Of a stretch of DNA of 64,000 nucleotides, positions 43,399-52,454 are shown piece by piece. The stretch covers positions 54,375 through 118,374 of the forward strand of contig JAFQQY010000050.1 of assembly GCA_017410365.1 (NCBI GenBank). The letters are read 5' to 3'. Origin of the DNA: Prevotella sp. (GTDB lineage: Bacteria > Bacteroidota > Bacteroidia > Bacteroidales > Bacteroidaceae). Numbering within the stretch: position 1 is the stretch's first letter; each line of letters begins with the position of its first letter. Both the position numbers and the translations under genes were made by a program. The notes beneath the pieces are model-generated. The model worked only from the letters and a program-made list of their open reading frames with translations. It had not been told where the DNA came from and searched no databases.

Positions 43399-44688
43399 AT
43401 GCTTACACTGAAGCTTATCACAGATGAAACAGAACGCGTATTGCGCGGATTGGAGAAGAAACACTTTAATGGTGCCAAAGAAGCCATTGACAACGTATTG
43501 GCAATAGACAAGCGACGCAGAGAGACACAGCAGTTGTCTGACAAGACAAAGCAGGAAGCGAAGCAGCTTGCATCACAGATAGGAATGCTTATGAAGCAGG
43601 GCAAGAAAGAAGAGGCAGAAGAGGCAAAGGCAAAGGTGGCAACTCTAAAGCAGACAGACAAGGAACTGCAGGAGGCACTCGACAACGCCGAGAAGGAGCT
43701 CACCACCCTACTCTGCACCATTCCTAACATTGCCAACGATGACGTTCCAGAGGGCAAGACAGCCGAGGACAACGTGGTTGTGAAAGAAGGAGGCGTGATA
43801 CCTGAGTTAGGCGACGACGCTCAATGCCACTGGGACATCTGCAAAAAGTACAACCTGATTGACTTCGACATGGGTGTTAAAATAACAGGTGCAGGATTCC
43901 CTATCTACATCGGCAAGATGGCTCGCCTTCAGCGCGCACTCGAAGCTTTCTTCCTCGATGAGGCACGCAAGAGCGGATATCTGGAAGTGCAGCCGCCATA
44001 CGTGGTGAACGAAGCTTCTGGTTACGGAACTGGTCAGTTGCCAGACAAAGAGGGACAGATGTACCACTGCACAGCCGACAATCTCTACCTGATACCAACA
44101 GCAGAGGTGCCTGTGACAAACATCTTCCGCGATGTAATTCTCGATGAGAGTGAACTGCCAATCAAGCGCACGGCGTATTCAGCTTGCTTCCGTCGCGAGG
44201 CCGGCAGCTATGGAAAGGACGTGAGAGGACTGAACCGCCTGCACCAGTTCGACAAGGTGGAAATAGTACGCATCGACAAGCCAAACCACTCATACGAGAG
44301 TCTAAAGGAAATGCTCATACACGTAGAGGGCCTGTTGCAGAAACTCGAACTGCCTTACCGCATACTTAAGCTTTGCGGCGGCGACATGAGCTTTACATCG
44401 TCTATCTGCTACGACTTCGAGGTATATAGTGCAGCACAGAAGCGCTGGCTTGAGGTTTCTTCAGTATCAAACTTCGAGAGCTATCAGGCCAACCGTCTGA
44501 AGTGCCGCTACCGCCGTCAGGAGGACAAGAAGATTGAACTCTGCCACACACTAAACGGTTCGGCTTTGGCTTTGCCTCGCATCGTGGCATCAATCATTGA
44601 GAACAATCAAACCGCCGAGGGCGTGCGCGTACCAAAGTGCCTCGTGCCTTACTGCGGTTTCGAAATACTCGACGACAACAACTTTTAA
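43399..44688 (+). CDS. serS: Seryl-tRNA synthetase
   Basis: 429 residues. N-terminal long coiled-coil arm (about 30-105) that grips the tRNA long variable arm, then the class II core: motif 1 VQPPYVVNEAS, motif 2 FRREAGSYGKDVRGLNRLHQFDKVE, motif 3 NGSALALPRIVASIIENNQ. Normal length; stands on its own promoter. Confidence 0.96.
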   Translation: MLTLKLITDETERVLRGLEKKHFNGAKEAIDNVLAIDKRRRETQQLSDKTKQEAKQLASQIGMLMKQGKKEEAEEAKAKVATLKQTDKELQEALDNAEKELTTLLCTIPNIANDDVPEGKTAEDNVVVKEGGVIPELGDDAQCHWDICKKYNLIDFDMGVKITGAGFPIYIGKMARLQRALEAFFLDEARKSGYLEVQPPYVVNEASGYGTGQLPDKEGQMYHCTADNLYLIPTAEVPVTNIFRDVILDESELPIKRTAYSACFRREAGSYGKDVRGLNRLHQFDKVEIVRIDKPNHSYESLKEMLIHVEGLLQKLELPYRILKLCGGDMSFTSSICYDFEVYSAAQKRWLEVSSVSNFESYQANRLKCRYRRQEDKKIELCHTLNGSALALPRIVASIIENNQTAEGVRVPKCLVPYCGFEILDDNNF

Positions 44689-44719
44689 AACTAAACGACA
44701 ATAAATTTCAAGAATCATT

Positions 44720-47068
44720 ATGAACAAAATCGTTCGCAAAGAACAATTCTCCGACAAGGTTTTCCTTTTCGAGATTGAAGCGCCGCTGATTGCCAGAAGC
44801 AGAAAGCCGGGCAACTTCATCATCGTCCGCATCGGACAGAAGGGTGAGCGCATGCCACTCACAATCGCAGATGCCGATACCGACAAGGGCACGATAACAA
44901 TAGTAGTGCAGAAGGTAGGACTTTCTTCCATCAAACTATGCGACATGAACGTAGGCGACTACATCACAGACGTGGTGGGTCCTTTGGGAAACCCTACACA
45001 CATCGAGAAGTTCGGTACCGTGATTTGTGCCGGCGGAGGTGTGGGCGTGGCTCCGATGCTTCCTATCATCAAGGCTCTGAAAGAAGCAGGCAACCGCGTA
45101 TTGGCTGTACTTGCAGGTCGTTCTAAGGACCTGATTATCCTTGAAGATGAGGTAAGAAAATATTGCGACGAGATAATAATAATGACCGATGACGGTTCTT
45201 ATGGCGAGAAAGGTGTCGTAACGGTGGGTATCGAGAAGTTCATCAATCAAGAGCACATCGACAAGGCCTACGCCATAGGTCCTCCAATAATGATGAAGTT
45301 CAGCTGTCTGCTGACACAGAAATACAACATACCTACAGATGTTTCTCTGAACACTATCATGGTTGACGGAACAGGTATGTGCGGAGCGTGCCGACTGACC
45401 ATTGGCGGCAAGACCAAGTTCGTATGTATCGATGGTCCTGAGTTCGACGGAGCACTTGTTGACTGGGACGAGATGTTCAAGCGCATGGGCACATTCAAGA
45501 GGGCAGAGCAGGAAGAGCTTGAGCACTTTGAAGACCATTTGGGCGATAAGGAAGAGTCGGTAGTAGTAGAAACAACAGATGTTGTGATGGACAATGACCC
45601 AACCAACGACACCATCGAGGTGCTGACCGACCGCAACGCTGAGTGGCGTAAGGAATTGCGAGCATCTATGAAGGCAAAGGAGCGCACACAGATAAAGCGC
45701 GTGGTGATGCCAGAACTCGACCCTGAGTATCGTGCAACAACACGTTTGGAGGAAGTGAACACCGGTCTTACCAAGGAAATGGCGATGACTGAAGCCAAGC
45801 GTTGTCTCGACTGTGCCAATCCGACTTGTGTAGAAGGTTGTCCGGTGAACATCAACATTCCTTCGTTCATCAAGAACATCGAGAGAGGTCAGTTCCTGGC
45901 AGCAGCAAAGGTTCTGAAAAACACCTCTGCCCTACCCGCCGTTTGCGGACGTGTTTGTCCACAGGAGAAGCAATGCGAGAGCAAGTGTATGCACCTGAAG
46001 ATGAACGAGCCAGCCGTAGCCATCGGCTATCTAGAGCGTTTTGCTGCCGACTACGAGCGTCAAAGCGGCAATATATCATTGCCGGAGATAGCACCAGCCA
46101 ACGGCATTAAGGTGGCTGTTGTGGGTTCTGGTCCTTCTGGCCTTAGCTTTGCCGGCGACATGGTGAAGAAAGGTTACGAGGTGCATGTGTTCGAGGCTCT
46201 TCATGAAATTGGCGGTGTGCTGAAATATGGTATTCCTGAATTCCGCTTGCCTAACAAGATAGTTGACGTTGAAATAGAACAGCTCAAGAAGATGGGCGTT
46301 AAGTTCACCACCGACTGCATCATTGGCAAGACCATAAGCGTGGAAGAACTGGAAGCAGAAGGATTCCAGGGCATCTTCGTAGGTTCTGGTGCCGGTTTGC
46401 CAAACTTCATGGGCATCACAGGCGAGAACTCAATCAACATCATGTCGTCAAACGAGTATCTGACACGCGTAAACCTCATGGATGCAGCCAACCCAACTAC
46501 AGACACTCCGATTAACTTCGGAAAGAACGTGTTGGTAGTTGGCGGTGGAAACACGGCCATGGACTCTTGCCGCACAGCCAAGCGCCTGGGAGGCAACGTG
46601 ACATTGGTTTACCGTCGTTCTGAAGCAGAAATGCCAGCGCGTCTGGAAGAGGTTAAGCATGCTAAAGAAGAAGGAATCAACTTCCTCTGCCTGCACAACC
46701 CTATCGAATATATTGCCGATGAGAATGGTGCCGTATGCAAGGCTGTTCTTCAGGTGATGGAACTGGGCGAGCCAGATGCAAGCGGACGAAGAAGTCCTGT
46801 AGCTGTTGAGGGCAAGACAGTTACTCTCGACGTTGACCAGGTAATCGTTGCCGTAGGCGTATCTCCTAACCCACTTGTTCCGAACTCTATCGACGGCCTT
46901 GAACTTGGCAGAAAGAACACCATAGCCGTTAACGAAGCAATGCAGAGCTCACGCAACGAGGTTTATGCTGGTGGCGATATTGTTCGTGGCGGTGCTACCG
47001 TTATCCTTGCCATGGGCGACGGACGCAAGGCGGCAGAAAACATGGACAAACAACTTTCTGGTAAATAA
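44720..47068 (+). CDS. NfnA-NfnB-type fusion (NADH-dependent ferredoxin:NADP oxidoreductase / GltA-like)
   Basis: 782 residues joining two normally separate subunits. Residues 1-270: ferredoxin-NADP reductase fold with FAD/NAD sites (PLTIADAD, CAGGGVGVAPMLPI) and a [2Fe-2S] loop GMCGACR...KFVCIDGPEFD. Residues about 330-782: GltA/NfnB part with cysteine clusters CLDCANPTCVEGCPV and CGRVCPQEKQCESKC, a first Rossmann motif VVGSGPSGLSFAGD and a second VVGGGNTAMDSCRTAKRLGG. Likely electron bifurcation between NADPH, NADH and ferredoxin; sulfide dehydrogenase or glutamate synthase small subunit are the alternative annotations. No separate glutamate synthase large subunit lies nearby. Confidence 0.88.
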   Translation: MNKIVRKEQFSDKVFLFEIEAPLIARSRKPGNFIIVRIGQKGERMPLTIADADTDKGTITIVVQKVGLSSIKLCDMNVGDYITDVVGPLGNPTHIEKFGTVICAGGGVGVAPMLPIIKALKEAGNRVLAVLAGRSKDLIILEDEVRKYCDEIIIMTDDGSYGEKGVVTVGIEKFINQEHIDKAYAIGPPIMMKFSCLLTQKYNIPTDVSLNTIMVDGTGMCGACRLTIGGKTKFVCIDGPEFDGALVDWDEMFKRMGTFKRAEQEELEHFEDHLGDKEESVVVETTDVVMDNDPTNDTIEVLTDRNAEWRKELRASMKAKERTQIKRVVMPELDPEYRATTRLEEVNTGLTKEMAMTEAKRCLDCANPTCVEGCPVNINIPSFIKNIERGQFLAAAKVLKNTSALPAVCGRVCPQEKQCESKCMHLKMNEPAVAIGYLERFAADYERQSGNISLPEIAPANGIKVAVVGSGPSGLSFAGDMVKKGYEVHVFEALHEIGGVLKYGIPEFRLPNKIVDVEIEQLKKMGVKFTTDCIIGKTISVEELEAEGFQGIFVGSGAGLPNFMGITGENSINIMSSNEYLTRVNLMDAANPTTDTPINFGKNVLVVGGGNTAMDSCRTAKRLGGNVTLVYRRSEAEMPARLEEVKHAKEEGINFLCLHNPIEYIADENGAVCKAVLQVMELGEPDASGRRSPVAVEGKTVTLDVDQVIVAVGVSPNPLVPNSIDGLELGRKNTIAVNEAMQSSRNEVYAGGDIVRGGATVILAMGDGRKAAENMDKQLSGK

Positions 47069-47077
47069 TCATTCAAA

Positions 47078-47446
47078 ATGAACGGATTATATACAATCAT
47101 TTTGCTCATACTGAGTAACGTGTTTATGACACTTGCTTGGTATGGGCATTTAAAATTACAGCAGACGGGCACATCAAACAACTGGCCGCTGCTGGGCGTG
47201 ATTGCCTTTTCATGGATAATAGCTTTCTTTGAGTATTGTTGTCAGGTGCCAGCCAACCGCATCGGTTTTGAAGGCAATGGCGGACCTTTCAACCTTGTTC
47301 AGCTGAAGGTAATACAGGAATGCATTTCATTGGGTGTCTTTGCGGTTATTGCCAACATCATGTTTCAAGGGCAATCGTTGCACTGGAACCACATTCTCGC
47401 ATTCTTCCTAATAATCTGCGCTGTATATCTCGTATTCATGAAATAA
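47078..47446 (+). CDS. DMT-superfamily membrane protein (DUF486)
   Basis: 122 residues, four predicted helices: IILLILSNVFMTLAWYGHL, GVIAFSWIIAFFEYCCQVPANRI, and two in the C-terminal half (ISLGVFAVIANIMF, HILAFFLIICAVYLVFM). The PANRIGF and LVQLKVIQE signature marks the DUF486 family, of unknown transport role. Shares the last base of its stop codon with the following start (TAATG). Confidence 0.88.
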   Translation: MNGLYTIILLILSNVFMTLAWYGHLKLQQTGTSNNWPLLGVIAFSWIIAFFEYCCQVPANRIGFEGNGGPFNLVQLKVIQECISLGVFAVIANIMFQGQSLHWNHILAFFLIICAVYLVFMK

Positions 47447-48180
47447 TGTCGGAAAGCATAGAAAAACAGAAATTGGAGAAAAGGTTGGCCAAGCAATTCG
47501 TAAAAGCTATGGCCACTTATTCTTTGATAGAAGATGGCGACAAGATTCTCGTTGGATTGTCTGGCGGAAAAGACTCACTATGCATGTTGGAACTTCTTGC
47601 AAAGAGGCAACGAATACAATGTCCGGCATTCACGGTCGAGGCCATTCACGTAAGGATGGACAACATCGAGTATGAGAGCGACAGTTCTTATCTTCAGTCA
47701 TTTGCCGAAGAACTTGGGGTAAGACTTCACATAGTAAGCACAAGTTTCGACACAACCATCAAGACACGCAAACCAATATGTTTTCTCTGCTCATGGCACA
47801 GGCGTAAGGCCATATTCAATTTCGCACAGGAACACGGTTTCAACAAGATAGCATTGGGGCATCACATGGACGACATAATTAACACGACGCTGATGAACCA
47901 GATGTTTCAAGGCAGTTTCTCGACCATGCCCGTAAAAATCAAGATGAGGAAGATGCCGCTGACCATCATTCGTCCACTTTGCCTTATTGAGGAATCAGAG
48001 ATAAAGATGCATGCAGAACACCGAGAATACAAGGAACAGATAAAGAAATGTCCGTTTGAAGAAAGCAGCAAGAGGAAAGATATAAACGACTTATTTGCAT
48101 ATATCGAGAGAATTAATCCAGAAGCCAGATATTCGATATGGAACGCTCTGGAAACAGAAAACAAACTGATAGAAATGTGA
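47446..48180 (+). CDS. TtcA-family tRNA 2-thiocytidine enzyme
   Basis: 244 residues from MSESIEKQKLEKRLA. PP-loop SGGKDSLCML (about 41-50), ICFLCSWHRRKAIFNFA with the iron-sulfur CxxC, and GHHMDDIINT. TtcA thiolates C32 of tRNAs. Shorter than E. coli TtcA (about 310), so call it family level. A longer in-frame extension upstream (47320) overlaps the previous gene and has no family match; the coupled TAATG start is preferred. Confidence 0.85.
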   Translation: MSESIEKQKLEKRLAKQFVKAMATYSLIEDGDKILVGLSGGKDSLCMLELLAKRQRIQCPAFTVEAIHVRMDNIEYESDSSYLQSFAEELGVRLHIVSTSFDTTIKTRKPICFLCSWHRRKAIFNFAQEHGFNKIALGHHMDDIINTTLMNQMFQGSFSTMPVKIKMRKMPLTIIRPLCLIEESEIKMHAEHREYKEQIKKCPFEESSKRKDINDLFAYIERINPEARYSIWNALETENKLIEM

Positions 48181-48228
48181 TTTATCTAAATCTTTGTTAA
48201 TACATTCAAGTAATAGAATTCTTTTTGT

Positions 48229-48242
48229 TATCTTTGTTTATC
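48229..48242 (+). promoter_or_regulatory. -7 box of the PD40-type gene
   Basis: TATCTTTG at 48229-48236 sits between an upstream ATG/TTG-like start (48225) and the ATG at 48258, which fixes the latter as the real start. Confidence 0.55.
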
Positions 48243-48257
48243 AAAAATATATTTAGT

Positions 48258-49424
48258 ATGAAAAGATTATCACTCTTTCTTTCAATTATATTATTGTTAG
48301 GCGCAGTTTCAGTTAACGCACAACGACGCGGCAAGAAGAATGTCAAAGCAAAGAAAGCCGAAACAGAAGAGGTGGTTGAAGACCCAAGAATAACGATAAT
48401 GAAAAGTGCTATACAGAATATTATATTTATCGATAGCATCGTTGTCGACAAGAACGATTTCTTCAAGCACTACAAACTATCTAAGGAGATGGGCAGCTTT
48501 CATTCGCCAAAGGAGTTTTGGAGGGGTGCCAACGAAAGTAAGACGCTAATTTACCTGAACGAACTGAAAGATAAGTGCTATTTTGCCAACAAAGCTTCTG
48601 ATGGTTTGTCGAGATTGTATTCATGCGACATACTTGGCGATGATTGGGGCGAACCTTATGAATTGAAAGGCATTGCCGACACTGCAAAATACACCAACAT
48701 CAATTATCCGTATATGATGCCAGACGGCATAACATTCTATTTCGCGGCAACAGGAAAGGAAAGTATTGGTGGATATGATATCTTTGTTACTAGATATGAC
48801 TCGGAGGAGGGTTCGTTCTTGAATGCGGAGAACATAGGCATGCCATTCAACTCTACTGCCAACGATTACCTGTATGCAATTGATGAGTTTAATAATCTAG
48901 GATGGTTTGCTACTGATAGAAGACAACTGAAAGACAAGGTATGCATATACATATTTATACCTTCTGAAAACAGAAAGGTATATAACACGGCCACAATGTC
49001 TGAGGATGAGGTAAACGGTTATGCAACTATCAATAGCATTGCAAAGACATGGTACAACAAGAAGGCAAAAGAAGAGGCATTGGCAAGGTTAAAGAGAATA
49101 AAAAACGAAAACGGACAAACATCTGATAGTAAAGTAATTAACTTTGTTATTAACGATAACGTTACATACAACTCAGAAAAGGATTTCAAACTAAAGGAGA
49201 ACGTTGAGAATTTCAGACGTTGGAACAATCTTGTGGCTAAACATGAAACGATAGAAAAGACTCTTGCCATAACAAGAAACTACTATGCAAGCGCAAATCA
49301 AAAAGACCGCGATGAACTGAAATCGTCTATCATCAATGATGAGAATGAACTCTATAAATTAGAAATTGAAATTAGACAACTGGAGAAAGAGATAAGAAAC
49401 TCTGAGAATCAAGCAACTAAATAA
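48258..49424 (+). CDS. Exported PD40/WD40-like protein
   Basis: 388 residues from MKRLSLFLSIILLLGAVSVNAQ (signal peptide). A central region has beta-propeller-like PD40 blades: FANKASDGLSRLYSCDI, YPYMMPDGITFYFAATG, GGYDIFVTRYDSEEG, NDYLYAIDEFNNLGWFATD. A long, charged C-terminal coiled coil follows (about 300-388). Such repeats are common in Bacteroidetes OmpA-linked lipoproteins, but here there is no OmpA domain. It is followed 17 bp downstream by the phosphorylase gene with a GGGAGG site. Confidence 0.8.
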   Translation: MKRLSLFLSIILLLGAVSVNAQRRGKKNVKAKKAETEEVVEDPRITIMKSAIQNIIFIDSIVVDKNDFFKHYKLSKEMGSFHSPKEFWRGANESKTLIYLNELKDKCYFANKASDGLSRLYSCDILGDDWGEPYELKGIADTAKYTNINYPYMMPDGITFYFAATGKESIGGYDIFVTRYDSEEGSFLNAENIGMPFNSTANDYLYAIDEFNNLGWFATDRRQLKDKVCIYIFIPSENRKVYNTATMSEDEVNGYATINSIAKTWYNKKAKEEALARLKRIKNENGQTSDSKVINFVINDNVTYNSEKDFKLKENVENFRRWNNLVAKHETIEKTLAITRNYYASANQKDRDELKSSIINDENELYKLEIEIRQLEKEIRNSENQATK

Positions 49425-49441
49425 AGAAAGGGAGGTACCTT

Positions 49442-50314
49442 ATGGTAAAGCAATTTGAAGATTCCGAACTGATTATAAACAAAGACGGGAGTGTGTTTCA
49501 TCTGCATCTGAAACCCGAGCAATTGGCCGATAAGATTATTCTTGTTGGCGACCCTGGTAGAGTGCAGACGGTTGCAAACAATTTTGATTCAATTGAATGT
49601 GAGGTAAGCAACAGAGAGTTTAAGACTATTACCGGAACATATAAAGGCAAACGAATAAGTGTGCAAAGCACTGGCATCGGATGCGATAACATAGATATTG
49701 TATTAAATGAACTGGACGCTCTGGCTAATATTGATTTTAATACAAGGACAGAAAAACATAATCACAGGCAACTGACATTGGTGCGCATTGGCACTTGTGG
49801 AGGTATTCAGCCATTCACACCAGTCGGAACATTTATAGCTTCGAAGAAAAGTATAGGTTTTGACGGACTTCTAAACTTCTATGATGGAAGAAATGAGGTT
49901 TGCGACTTGCAATTTGAAGATGCGTTTACAAAACATATGAACTGGAACAGGCAACTAGGTGCTCCATACGTTATCGACGCCGACGACCAATTGCTAAAGC
50001 AAATAGCGCAAGACGATATGGTTCAAGGAGTTACTATTGCTTGTGGCGGTTTTTACGGACCTCAAGGGCGTAAATTGAGAATTCCACTTGCCGACCCTCA
50101 ACAAAACTCAAAAATAGAATCATTCGTATATAACGACATGTGCATAACTAACTTCGAGATGGAGAGCTCAGCAGTTGCAGGTCTTGCAAAGCTATTAGGG
50201 CATAGAGCAATGACATGTTGTATGGTTATTGCCAACAGGCATGCAAAGAATATGAATACTGAGTATAAAAATTCTATTGAAACACTTATAACAAAGGTCT
50301 TAGACAGAATATAA
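49442..50314 (+). CDS. Nucleoside phosphorylase (uridine phosphorylase-type)
   Basis: 290 residues of the PNP/UDP phosphorylase superfamily: IILVGDPGRVQTVANNF, phosphate loop STGIGCDNIDIV, RIGTCGGIQPFTPVG, and the substrate Glu region ITNFEMESSAVAGLAKLLGH. The pattern fits uridine phosphorylase better than purine phosphorylase, but substrate is uncertain. AAAGGGAGGTACC just upstream is a plausible ribosome site. It is followed 11 bp later by mnmE. Confidence 0.9.
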   Translation: MVKQFEDSELIINKDGSVFHLHLKPEQLADKIILVGDPGRVQTVANNFDSIECEVSNREFKTITGTYKGKRISVQSTGIGCDNIDIVLNELDALANIDFNTRTEKHNHRQLTLVRIGTCGGIQPFTPVGTFIASKKSIGFDGLLNFYDGRNEVCDLQFEDAFTKHMNWNRQLGAPYVIDADDQLLKQIAQDDMVQGVTIACGGFYGPQGRKLRIPLADPQQNSKIESFVYNDMCITNFEMESSAVAGLAKLLGHRAMTCCMVIANRHAKNMNTEYKNSIETLITKVLDRI

Positions 50315-50325
50315 TCTCAATTACA

Positions 50326-51729
50326 ATGATTCAAAACGAAACAATATGTGCAGCAGCAACACCAGCTGGGGGGGCCATTACCGTCATAAGAGTGTCTGGT
50401 GATAATGCTATTAAAATAGCTGACAAGATATTCAGAGGTAAAGCAAAGCTCAGCGAAACAACACCAAACTACATCAGATATGGAGAGATTGTTGATGCTG
50501 ACGGTACTATTGTTGATGACGTATTAATAAGCGTGTTCAAATCACCTAACTCATATACGGGTGAAAACTCGATCGAGATTTCGTGTCATGGGTCAATGTA
50601 TATCACGAAGAGCATAATAAAGCTTCTTGTTGACAACGGATGTAAGCTTGCGCAACCTGGTGAATTTACTCAAAGGGCTTTTCTCAACGGAAAGATGGAC
50701 TTGAGTCAAGCAGAGGCTGTAGCCGACCTCATTGCAGCATCCACTAAGGCTTCGCACGACATTGCCATTTCGCAACTTAAAGGCAACTTCAGCAATGAGC
50801 TGGCTACTCTTCGTGAACAGCTTTTAAATCTTACGTCTTTGCTCGAACTTGAACTTGACTTCTCTGACCATGAAGACTTGGAATTTGCAGACAGGACAGA
50901 GTTGTTAACGTTAGCAAATAAGGTTAATGACCACATTGGCAATCTTATAAACAGTTTTGAAACTGGTCAGGCAATAAAAAACGGCATTCCTATAGCAATA
51001 ATCGGAGAAACGAATGTGGGCAAATCTACCCTACTCAACCAACTTCTAAAGGAAGACAGAGCCATCGTATCGGATATCCACGGTACGACACGTGACACTA
51101 TAGAAGACGTCATTGAGATAAACAACATACAATTCAGGTTTATCGATACCGCAGGAATCCGCCAAACAACTGACGAAATAGAACAGATTGGTATAGAGCG
51201 TACCTATCAGGCAATAAGACGTGCACGCGTTGTCCTTTGGTTGATAAACGAATGGCCAAAGGAAGATATTATCGCCGACTTAAGCAAGCATCTTGAGGAT
51301 AAGAAACTGATTATTGTTTATAACAAATCAGACATTTTAACTGACAATCAACGACTATTGCACAAGCAATACGAAGAAACAATTATCCAGAAACAACTAT
51401 TGCCTATCCCATTCTCAAGCATTGAGATATCTGCAAAGAACGGCACAAACATCGACTCTTTGAGAGATGTTATCATGAAAGTGGCAGACATACCTGAGAC
51501 AAATGGAAATTCAACAATAGTCACCTCCATCCGCCATTATGAATCGTTGTCTAAAGCACGTCAGAATTTGAATCGGGTAATCACGGGATTACATGCCAAC
51601 ACAAGCGGTGACTTAATTGCAGAAGACCTCCGTTTAGTATTATCTGATTTAGCAGAAATAACTGGAGGTGTCATAACCCCTCAAGATACCCTCAATTCAA
51701 TTTTCGAACATTTTTGCATCGGGAAATAA
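50326..51729 (+). CDS. mnmE: tRNA uridine-5-carboxymethylaminomethyl GTPase MnmE
   Basis: 467 residues. N-terminal THF-binding domain (AAATPAGGAITVIRVSG, FKSPNSYTGENSIEISCHG, LAQPGEFTQRAFLNGKMDL), helical domain, inserted G domain (GETNVGKST, DIHGTTRD, DTAGI, NKSD) and the universal C-terminal CIGK. It forms the wobble U34 modification with MnmG, which is not in the window. A G7 tract early in the gene (about 50369) is a possible slippage site. Confidence 0.96.
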   Translation: MIQNETICAAATPAGGAITVIRVSGDNAIKIADKIFRGKAKLSETTPNYIRYGEIVDADGTIVDDVLISVFKSPNSYTGENSIEISCHGSMYITKSIIKLLVDNGCKLAQPGEFTQRAFLNGKMDLSQAEAVADLIAASTKASHDIAISQLKGNFSNELATLREQLLNLTSLLELELDFSDHEDLEFADRTELLTLANKVNDHIGNLINSFETGQAIKNGIPIAIIGETNVGKSTLLNQLLKEDRAIVSDIHGTTRDTIEDVIEINNIQFRFIDTAGIRQTTDEIEQIGIERTYQAIRRARVVLWLINEWPKEDIIADLSKHLEDKKLIIVYNKSDILTDNQRLLHKQYEETIIQKQLLPIPFSSIEISAKNGTNIDSLRDVIMKVADIPETNGNSTIVTSIRHYESLSKARQNLNRVITGLHANTSGDLIAEDLRLVLSDLAEITGGVITPQDTLNSIFEHFCIGK

Positions 51730-51767
51730 TTATTATTTATATCTTTACAACAGATAACCTCCTTGAA

Positions 51768-51825
51768 TATCCATTATAAAAGATAAAAGCAGAATAATTA
51801 CTAGTTTTATCTTTTATAATGGATA
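51768..51825. promoter_or_regulatory. HipB-like double operator
   Basis: A perfect 21-bp inverted repeat: TATCCATTATAAAAGATAAAA (51768-51788) and its exact reverse complement at 51805-51825. Each arm contains a near-HipB site: TATCC-N8-AGATA and TATCT-N8-GGATA, as against the E. coli HipB consensus TATCC-N8-GGATA. A TTTTG promoter-like sequence abuts the right arm and leads into the truncated gene. Confidence 0.75.
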
Positions 51826-51883
51826 AATTTTGCAACTTTGCAACTGATAATATTTTATCTTTATCTAAAGAAAGAATATCGTT

Positions 51884-52015
51884 ATGAATAATATATTATC
51901 AGTATTAGAAAACTTCTCGCTTGATAATGCCGATGACATTGCCATCAGAATGGCCAAAAGGAAGAATATCAATCAAGCCACTTGGGGCTACTTTTCTTGT
52001 CAATATTCGAAGTGA
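51884..52015 (+). pseudogene. Truncated HipB-like antitoxin
   Basis: 43 codons, MNNILSVLENFSLDNADDIAIRM and then a divergent tail ending FSCQYSK. The first 26 residues resemble the N terminus of HTH antitoxins that precede HipA toxins; the helix-turn-helix itself is missing and no hipA lies downstream. The intact operators support loss of an original hipBA module by deletion. Confidence 0.5.
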
Positions 52016-52400
52016 ATTAAGATACTTATTTCTATCACGCTAAATAGATCCATTTCTCGGTTAATCACAATTAAAGCGGTTATATAAATTCGGCAATAAA
52101 CACAGAACTGTTGCCGAGTATATTCAAATAACTCGTCCCAAACCTGTCTTTCAATAAGGAGAAAAGCATTATCAAGTACCAAGTTTATGTTAAAATCATG
52201 TATATATACATGTAATCTAAACCCGAAAATTAAACTCAAATCCACTTCCGTGAAAAGCAAATGAGTTTAAGTTTTATCATATATATGTATCATTATTTTA
52301 TTTTCCAGTTAATATTGTCGCTTTGTTTGCAAATTTGTATATAAAGATAAAAGTGTTAAAGAGAATAAATTTTATAGCCATTCGTTATGGCTTAGTAAAA
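52016..52400. other. Gene-less stretch before the hydrolase gene
   Basis: AT-rich. A minus-strand frame (52000-52260, 86 codons) is open but unconvincing. A small hairpin AGCCAT-TCGTT-ATGGCT lies at 52377-52393. This may be what is left of the lost hipA region. Confidence 0.4.
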
Positions 52401-52407
52401 ATTTCTG

Positions 52408-52421
52408 TACTTTTGCTTTAA
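52408..52421 (+). promoter_or_regulatory. -7 box of the alpha/beta hydrolase gene
   Basis: TACTTTTG at 52408-52415, about 40 nt before the ATG. Confidence 0.5.
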
Positions 52422-52454
52422 AAAATCATTGCATGTATATAAAATCCTGATTGT

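Noticed and set aside
47320-47445. N-terminal extension of the TtcA-family gene
   Set aside because: Overlaps the DUF486 gene in another frame and has no family match; the TAATG start is better.
52000-52260. 86-codon minus-strand frame
   Set aside because: No promoter box, unremarkable composition and no recognised motif.
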